This document shows, piece by piece, positions 13,844 to 17,801 of a stretch of DNA of 17,801 bases; position 1 is the stretch's first letter, and each line of letters starts with the position of its first letter. The notes below the pieces were generated by a model. That model saw nothing but the letters and a program-made list of their open reading frames with translations. It was not told the origin of the DNA and did no database searches. The translations under genes were made by a program, and so were the position numbers. The stretch comes from JBBKXP01 sp038323615. GTDB lineage: Bacteria > Pseudomonadota > Alphaproteobacteria > Rhodobacterales > Rhodobacteraceae. The stretch is taken from the NCBI GenBank assembly GCA_038323615.1, contig JBBQHC010000059.1, positions 1 through 17,801 of the forward strand, read 5' to 3'.

Positions 13844-14737
13844 ATGGCAACCCGCGCAGATATCGCTTCACACCAAATCTCATTGGCTCCGCCGATCTTG
13901 CTTGGCCCGAAAAGCCCCGCAGAAAAACCCGCTTTGGCAAACCGGCGGTCATCTCCGACACAGTATCGCACCGTCTTTTTGTCGGACATTCATCTTGGCA
14001 CCCGGATGTCACGGCCCGATCTGATCCTTGATTTTCTGGACCGGCGTGTGGCCGAGACCGTCTATCTGGTGGGCGATATCGTTGATAACTGGCATCCGTT
14101 GGGTCGCAACTGGACGGACGATCATCATCAGGCACTGCGTCGGCTGCTTGATCTGCCGCAGACCGGCACCCGCGTCGTCTATATTCCCGGCAATCATGAC
14201 TCGTTCTTTCGACAGTACGCCGGAACCACCTTCGGCGGCATCGAGGTCGAAACCGAGGCGGTCCATATTGCGGCTGACGGGCGACGGTATCTGGTGGTCC
14301 ACGGCGATTGCTGTGACGTGTTTTCGCGCCGGGCCCCGATCATGGCCCGGACCGGCAGCCTGATCGAAACCGCGGCACAGGCCATCGACGTGGCGCAGCG
14401 GCGGGTGCTGCGCAAGGTGCGGCGATCCGAATGGCGCGGGATCGAAAACGCCATTTCGCGCACCAACGCCGCAATCCGCAAGCACGACCGTTTCGAAGAG
14501 CGGCTGTCCGATCTTGCGGCCAACCGCGGTCTGGATGGCGTGATCTGCGGCCATTTCCATCAGGCCGCACTGCATCAGAAATTCGGCGTGGCCTACGTGA
14601 ATTGCGGTGACTGGACGGGCAGCAACACAGCGGTCGCCGAAAGGTTCGATGGCCGGTTGGACCTGCTTGGCGTCAACAGCGCCGCCACCATAGGCCCAAA
14701 AGACTACAAAAAGGGCGAGTTCGCGCTCGCGTATTGA
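13844..14737 (+). CDS. plcP: PlcP-like metallophosphoesterase (phospholipase C of membrane lipid remodelling)
   Basis: 297 residues, calcineurin-type metallophosphoesterase. Metal-site motifs are complete: D48-x-H50 in FLSDIHLGTR, GDIVD (77-81), GNHD (116-119), VVHGD (152-155), and GHFH (236-239). The blocks LSDIHLGTR, VYLVGDIVD, YIPGNHDSF and YVNCGDW match PlcP proteins of rhizobia and roseobacters. PlcP removes phospho-head-groups from phospholipids to give diacylglycerol when phosphate is scarce. These proteins are often misannotated as the related LpxH-type UDP-2,3-diacylglucosamine hydrolase. The adjacent glycosyltransferase supports PlcP. ATG 13844 has GGAAGG ten bases upstream; 13802 is a weaker alternative. 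About 40 residues before the first motif look disordered and are longer than usual. No signal peptide is seen. Confidence 0.82.
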   Translation: MATRADIASHQISLAPPILLGPKSPAEKPALANRRSSPTQYRTVFLSDIHLGTRMSRPDLILDFLDRRVAETVYLVGDIVDNWHPLGRNWTDDHHQALRRLLDLPQTGTRVVYIPGNHDSFFRQYAGTTFGGIEVETEAVHIAADGRRYLVVHGDCCDVFSRRAPIMARTGSLIETAAQAIDVAQRRVLRKVRRSEWRGIENAISRTNAAIRKHDRFEERLSDLAANRGLDGVICGHFHQAALHQKFGVAYVNCGDWTGSNTAVAERFDGRLDLLGVNSAATIGPKDYKKGEFALAY

Positions 14738-14741
14738 CACG

Positions 14742-15884
14742 ATGCCGACGGCAACTTTGTTTCTGTCAGGGTTTGTCGGGTTATCTCTGACAGTCCAGAT
14801 CGCGATTTCGATGCTCGTCTTGTGGCGGTATCGTCGCCAGACGCTGCGGCAACCGGCGACTGAACACCCCGCGCTGACCGTTCTCAGACCTGTTTGCGGG
14901 GTTGAACCCGGCCTTGCCCGCACCCTGGAATCGACATTTACCGGGCGCGCCGATGAGTACGAGGTAATCTTTTGCGTGGCCAAGCCGGATGACCCGGCGA
15001 TACCCGTGATCCGCGACCTGATCGCCGCGCGTCCATCGGTTTGCGCGCGGTTGCTGGTCGGCGAGGATCGGATTTCGGACAACCCCAAACTCAACAATCT
15101 GGCCAAGGGTTGGACCCAAGCCCGCCACGGCTGGATCGTCATGATCGACAGCAATGTTCTCCTCCCCCCGGACTACATGCAGACCCTGTTTGCGACATGG
15201 CGCGACGACACAGGTCTGGTGACCTCGCCGCCCGTCGGGATCACGCCTGTCGGCCTCTGGGCGAACGTCGAGGCGGCATTTCTGAACACCTATCATGCGC
15301 GTTGGCAGTTGGCCTCTGACGCCCTCGGCAACGGTTTTGCGCAAGGCAAGGTCTTGTTCTGGCGACGTGACATGCTTGAGGCCGCCGGCGGCTTGGCGCT
15401 GCTTGGCCGCCATCTGGCCGAAGATGTCGCATCCACCAAGATCGTCCGCGCGGCAGGGCTAAAAGTCCGGGTGGTTCCGGCGCTTTTCCCGCAACCGCTC
15501 GGCCAACGACAGGCGCGCGAGGTCTGGCAACGGCAGGTCCGGTGGGCGCGGGTCCGGCGCGACGGTTTCCCGACCCTGTTCGCAGCCGAGATCCTGTCGG
15601 GCGGCGCGGCGCCGGCGCTGGCGTTGACCGTCCTGATCCTGTCGGGCGTCGTGTCTTGGCTGACACTGCCGGTTTTCGCCGTCGTTTGGTATGGGGCCGA
15701 ATGGATCGTCGCGGCGCGGGCGGGCTGGTCTGCATCGGCGGGTCAGATCGGGTCATGGGTGCTGCGTGACCTGCTGATCCCGGCCATCTGGATCGTTTCG
15801 TTCGGGTCACGCGGTTTCGACTGGCGCGGTAACCAGATGAGGCCCATAGCCGACCCCGCCGTGGCCACGCAGGGACCACAATGA
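14742..15884 (+). CDS. agt: GT21-type lipid glycosyltransferase (Agt / ceramide glucosyltransferase-like)
   Basis: 380 residues. One N-terminal membrane helix (about 5-27) is followed by a GT-A catalytic domain and hydrophobic C-terminal segments from about 288. The GT21 signature D1, D2, D3, (Q/R)xxRW is visible: DD at 83-84, DSN at 136-138, ED at 227-228, and RQVRW at 264-268. NPKLNNLAKG (114-123) is also typical. The family includes ceramide glucosyltransferase, HpnI, and the rhizobial Agt that puts sugar or glucuronate on diacylglycerol. Because the gene follows a plcP-like gene after a 4-base gap, diacylglycerol made by PlcP is the likely acceptor and a UDP-sugar the donor. HpnI-type hopanoid work is less likely without hopanoid genes. 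Its stop overlaps the DedA start. Confidence 0.82.
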   Translation: MPTATLFLSGFVGLSLTVQIAISMLVLWRYRRQTLRQPATEHPALTVLRPVCGVEPGLARTLESTFTGRADEYEVIFCVAKPDDPAIPVIRDLIAARPSVCARLLVGEDRISDNPKLNNLAKGWTQARHGWIVMIDSNVLLPPDYMQTLFATWRDDTGLVTSPPVGITPVGLWANVEAAFLNTYHARWQLASDALGNGFAQGKVLFWRRDMLEAAGGLALLGRHLAEDVASTKIVRAAGLKVRVVPALFPQPLGQRQAREVWQRQVRWARVRRDGFPTLFAAEILSGGAAPALALTVLILSGVVSWLTLPVFAVVWYGAEWIVAARAGWSASAGQIGSWVLRDLLIPAIWIVSFGSRGFDWRGNQMRPIADPAVATQGPQ

Positions 15885-16459
15885 CCTTGACCACCGATGC
15901 CCTCGCGCAAATCCTGCAAACCTACGGGCTCTGGCTGCTGTTCCCGCTGGCTGTGGTCGAAGGCCCGATTGTCACGGTGATCGCCGGTTGGCTAGCCCGC
16001 CTTGCCATTCTGCCGCTGGTCCCGACCGTGCTGGTTCTGATCCTCGCCGACCTTGTCGGAGACCTGCTGTTTTATGGCCTTGGCCGGTTTGCCCTTGGCA
16101 GATTGCCGGGCAGGTGGCGCGACCGGCTGGGATTGCGGCCAGAACGGCTGGCCAATCTGGCGACGCATTTCGACACCAAGGGCGGGCGGACCCTGATCAT
16201 TGCGAAACTGACGCATTCACTGGGATTTGCCGCACTGGTCGCTGCTGGCGCGGCACGGATGCCGGTCGCGCCGTTTCTGTCGTTCAATCTGGTCGGAACA
16301 ATCCCGAAAACCGCCATTTTTCTGGCGATAGGTTACGCGATCGGCGAGGCCCATGTCGCCATCAACAGCTGGATCGGCTGGGGGTCCATTTTGATCGGCT
16401 TGGTCGGTGTCGGACTTGTGGCGTGGTGGCTGACCAGAAAAATATGGAGCCGGCCATGA
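15881..16459 (+). CDS. DedA-family membrane protein
   Basis: 192 residues with several hydrophobic segments and re-entrant-looking loops. The N-terminal motif VVEGPIVTVIAGWLA (Glu27, Gly28, Pro29) and the later THSLGFAALVAAGAARMPVAPF correspond to the conserved DedA/SNARE-associated regions. DedA proteins sit in the inner membrane, and some have been reported to move lipids such as undecaprenyl phosphate or phosphatidylethanolamine across it. The ATG overlaps the glycosyltransferase stop and its own stop overlaps the next gene (both ATGA), so its stoichiometry is tied to two lipid-type glycosyltransferases. A role in flipping glycolipid or lipid-linked sugar is inference. Confidence 0.85.
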   Translation: MTLTTDALAQILQTYGLWLLFPLAVVEGPIVTVIAGWLARLAILPLVPTVLVLILADLVGDLLFYGLGRFALGRLPGRWRDRLGLRPERLANLATHFDTKGGRTLIIAKLTHSLGFAALVAAGAARMPVAPFLSFNLVGTIPKTAIFLAIGYAIGEAHVAINSWIGWGSILIGLVGVGLVAWWLTRKIWSRP

Positions 16460-17181
16460 ACCGGCAATCGACATCGTCCGCCGACCGGGTGACCTGCATC
16501 GTCCCCGCCTATAATGAGGGCGCCCGCATCGGTGCGGTGCTGGACGTGCTGTCAGCCCACCCCCTGATCGATCATATCATTGTGGTGGACGACGGATCGG
16601 GTGACGACACCCTCGCCATCGCCCGAACATACAACGGTATCGAGATCATCGCCCTTGGATCCAACGGCGGCAAGACCCGGGCGCTGGCACACGGATTGGC
16701 GCGGGCCACCTCGGCCTACATCCTGCTGATCGATTCCGATCTTGAGGGATTGTCAGCGGCTGCCCTGACCGACCTGATCAATCCGTTCCTGCAAGGACAC
16801 GCCGGCATGGCCATCAGCCTGCGGCGCAACGCTCCGCGGCTGTGGCACTGGATTGGGATTGACTACATCTCGGGCGAACGCATTTTCCGACGCGATCTTG
16901 TTGCCGACCGCCTTGACGAACTTGACCGGCTTCCAAGGTTCGGATTCGAGGTTTGGTTGAACAGTATTCTGGTCAATCACGGGGTCCGTCTGGCGATCAT
17001 TTCCTGGGCCGAGGTCGCCAGCCCGTTGAAAAGCAGCAAACAGGGTTTTTGGCGTGGCCTGAATTCGGACCTGTGGATGCTGATTGATCTGTTTCGCACC
17101 GTTGGTCCATATCGGCTGGTTTCGCAGATCGTGCAGATGAGACACCTTCGGGTCGATCCGAAAGCCGATTGTCGGCCTTAA
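16456..17181 (+). CDS. Family 2 glycosyltransferase
   Basis: 241 residues, a compact GT-A domain. The start motif is VPAYNEG (16-22), followed by the nucleotide-binding VVDDGSGDDT (43-52), the DxD-type metal motif DSDLEG (93-98), and the later block DYISGERIFRRD (136-147). It should transfer a nucleotide-activated sugar to a lipid or lipid-linked acceptor at the cytoplasmic face. There is no clear membrane helix. GGAG six bases before the ATG at 16456, which overlaps the DedA stop, fixes the start. It could extend the lipid made by the GT21 enzyme or make an alternative glycolipid; acceptor and sugar are unknown. The operon ends here, converging on the DUF1850 gene with only 38 bases between and no obvious terminator. 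Confidence 0.88.
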   Translation: MNRQSTSSADRVTCIVPAYNEGARIGAVLDVLSAHPLIDHIIVVDDGSGDDTLAIARTYNGIEIIALGSNGGKTRALAHGLARATSAYILLIDSDLEGLSAAALTDLINPFLQGHAGMAISLRRNAPRLWHWIGIDYISGERIFRRDLVADRLDELDRLPRFGFEVWLNSILVNHGVRLAIISWAEVASPLKSSKQGFWRGLNSDLWMLIDLFRTVGPYRLVSQIVQMRHLRVDPKADCRP

Positions 17182-17219
17182 CGCGGGAAATCCACTCTAC
17201 AGGATGACAGCGGCCCGGA

Positions 17220-17576
17220 TCAGCCGCAGGGCCGAAGCGTGATCGGTCCGGTGGCGTCCGCGCCCAACGTCCGGCACGCCCCGTCGGCGCACAATGACCA
17301 GCCGCCGCCCGTCGCCCCCGACGCTGCCAACACCAGTTCCGGCACCTGCAAATGCCCCGGCGATACCCACCAGCCGTCGCGCAAAACGGCATCCGGCCCC
17401 GGCTCCATCCCGGCGCCCGATCCCTTGATCCGCGACTGCCCGAGGGTCAGCGCCGCGGGGCCGACGGTCCAGTCTTCCTCCCACCGGACCTTTTCAACCG
17501 AATGGGTCCACCCGAGCGTGAAAGCCCCGGTCGCCAGTTGCAGCGCAACGGTACCGATGGCCAGACAAACGCTCAT
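17220..17576 (-). CDS. DUF1850 domain-containing protein, TRAP transporter-associated
   Basis: 118 residues. A short hydrophobic N-terminus (about 1-20) could be a signal or anchor. The body carries the DUF1850 pattern: FTLGWTHSVEKVRWEEDW, then a KGSGAGMEPGPDA segment and DGWWVSPG. The function of DUF1850 is not established, but these small proteins regularly accompany TAXI-type TRAP transporters. Here the ATG overlaps the stop of the permease gene (ATGA), so it is co-translated. The longer frame to 17765 would run inside the permease gene and is rejected. An envelope location is likely. Confidence 0.88.
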   Translation of the reverse strand: MSVCLAIGTVALQLATGAFTLGWTHSVEKVRWEEDWTVGPAALTLGQSRIKGSGAGMEPGPDAVLRDGWWVSPGHLQVPELVLAASGATGGGWSLCADGACRTLGADATGPITLRPCG

Positions 17577-17801
17577 ACGACAGCGCGGCGCCGGGTCATC
17601 ACCAAAACCCCGACAAAGATCGCGGCAAGGCCAAAGCCCACCTCGTCCGTTGCCGGCAGCGCGGCAATCAGCGTCACCGCTGCAAGCACCGCCAGCACCC
17701 GCAAGGGCCACCCGATTGGCCGCCCCAGCCAGCCGACAACCGCCGTCCCCCACAGCCCGATGCACAACACCGTCTTGAACACGATGTAGGCGACAGCGGG
17801 C
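17573..17801 (-). CDS. TRAP transporter fused permease, C-terminal end (partial)
   Basis: Only the last 76 codons or so are in the window; the frame is open to the right edge with no stop. The visible part begins PAVAYIVFKTVL and has three hydrophobic segments with the pattern GLWGTAVVGWLGRPI and ALPATDEVGFGLAA. I recall this from the C-terminal tail of TAXI-type TRAP 4TM/12TM fusion permeases. These inner-membrane proteins import organic acids with a periplasmic TAXI binding protein. The following DUF1850 gene supports this. The GTG at 17782 is an internal valine, not a start. Confidence 0.75.
   Translation of the reverse strand, partial: PAVAYIVFKTVLCIGLWGTAVVGWLGRPIGWPLRVLAVLAAVTLIAALPATDEVGFGLAAIFVGVLVMTRRRAVV

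Noticed and set aside
13844..14737. Annotation as LpxH (UDP-2,3-diacylglucosamine diphosphatase).
   Set aside because: It shares the metallophosphoesterase motifs, but the SDIHLGTR and YVNCGDW blocks and the adjacent GT21 gene fit PlcP better.
17239..17789. Open + strand frames at the right end.
   Set aside because: They are antisense to the DUF1850 and TRAP permease genes, which have clear family patterns and an ATGA overlap.
1..17801. Mobile element, CRISPR array, tRNA or phage remnants.
   Set aside because: No transposase-like protein, no regularly spaced long repeats, no tRNA-like cloverleaf and no integrase were seen on either strand.

Overview
The window looks like chromosomal DNA of an alphaproteobacterium of the Rhodobacteraceae/Roseobacter type. 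This rests on high GC, dense operons with ATGA-type overlaps, a CUT2 sugar ABC transporter with a separate small ATPase, a PlcP-type phosphoesterase beside a GT21 glycosyltransferase, and a TRAP fused permease followed by a DUF1850 protein. This is an inference from gene content; there is no rRNA or other marker gene. No tRNA, IS element, CRISPR or integrase was seen.

Layout. (1) Positions 1-941, + strand: the tail of a PaiB-like FMN-binding regulator and a glutathione S-transferase. (2) Positions 1094-10641, - strand: a sugar locus reading regulator (SorC family), Tat-exported binding protein, permease, ATPase, PfkB kinase (tagatose-kinase-like), GatZ/KbaZ protein, Gfo/Idh oxidoreductase, TIM-barrel isomerase, alpha/beta hydrolase, RPE-like epimerase. 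From permease to epimerase the genes touch, overlap, or lie a few bases apart. (3) Positions 10834-13164, + strand, divergent from the regulator: a LacD/YihT-type class I aldolase and an unusual fusion of a ROK sugar kinase with a P-loop kinase domain. (4) A small two-helix membrane protein (13090-13389, -) whose end overlaps the fusion gene, then about 450 bp of repeat-bearing non-coding DNA. (5) Positions 13844-17181, + strand: plcP-like phosphoesterase, GT21 glycosyltransferase (Agt-like), DedA-family membrane protein and a GT2 glycosyltransferase, with overlaps or a 4-base gap. (6) Positions 17220-17801, - strand: DUF1850 protein and the C-terminus of a TRAP fused permease.

How the genes may work together. 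Sections 2 and 3 look like one regulon for an uncommon hexose or its derivative. The sugar is imported by ABC transport and phosphorylated by PfkB and/or ROK kinases. A C4 epimerase (GatZ used without GatY) and a C3 epimerase (RPE-like) could route ketohexose 6-phosphates to fructose 6-phosphate, while a LacD-type aldolase could split ketohexose bisphosphates. The oxidoreductase/isomerase/hydrolase trio suggests a preceding step that unlocks or oxidises a derivatised sugar. A matching inverted repeat (TTGCA-N9-TGCAA and a close variant) lies in front of both the transporter operon and the aldolase operon and is a candidate SorC operator. Section 5 matches the plcP-agt logic of phospholipid-to-glycolipid replacement under phosphate limitation, here with a DedA protein built into the operon.

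The most original items are the ROK/P-loop fusion, the GatZ-without-GatY pathway with two epimerases, the paired operator, and the DedA-containing lipid operon.
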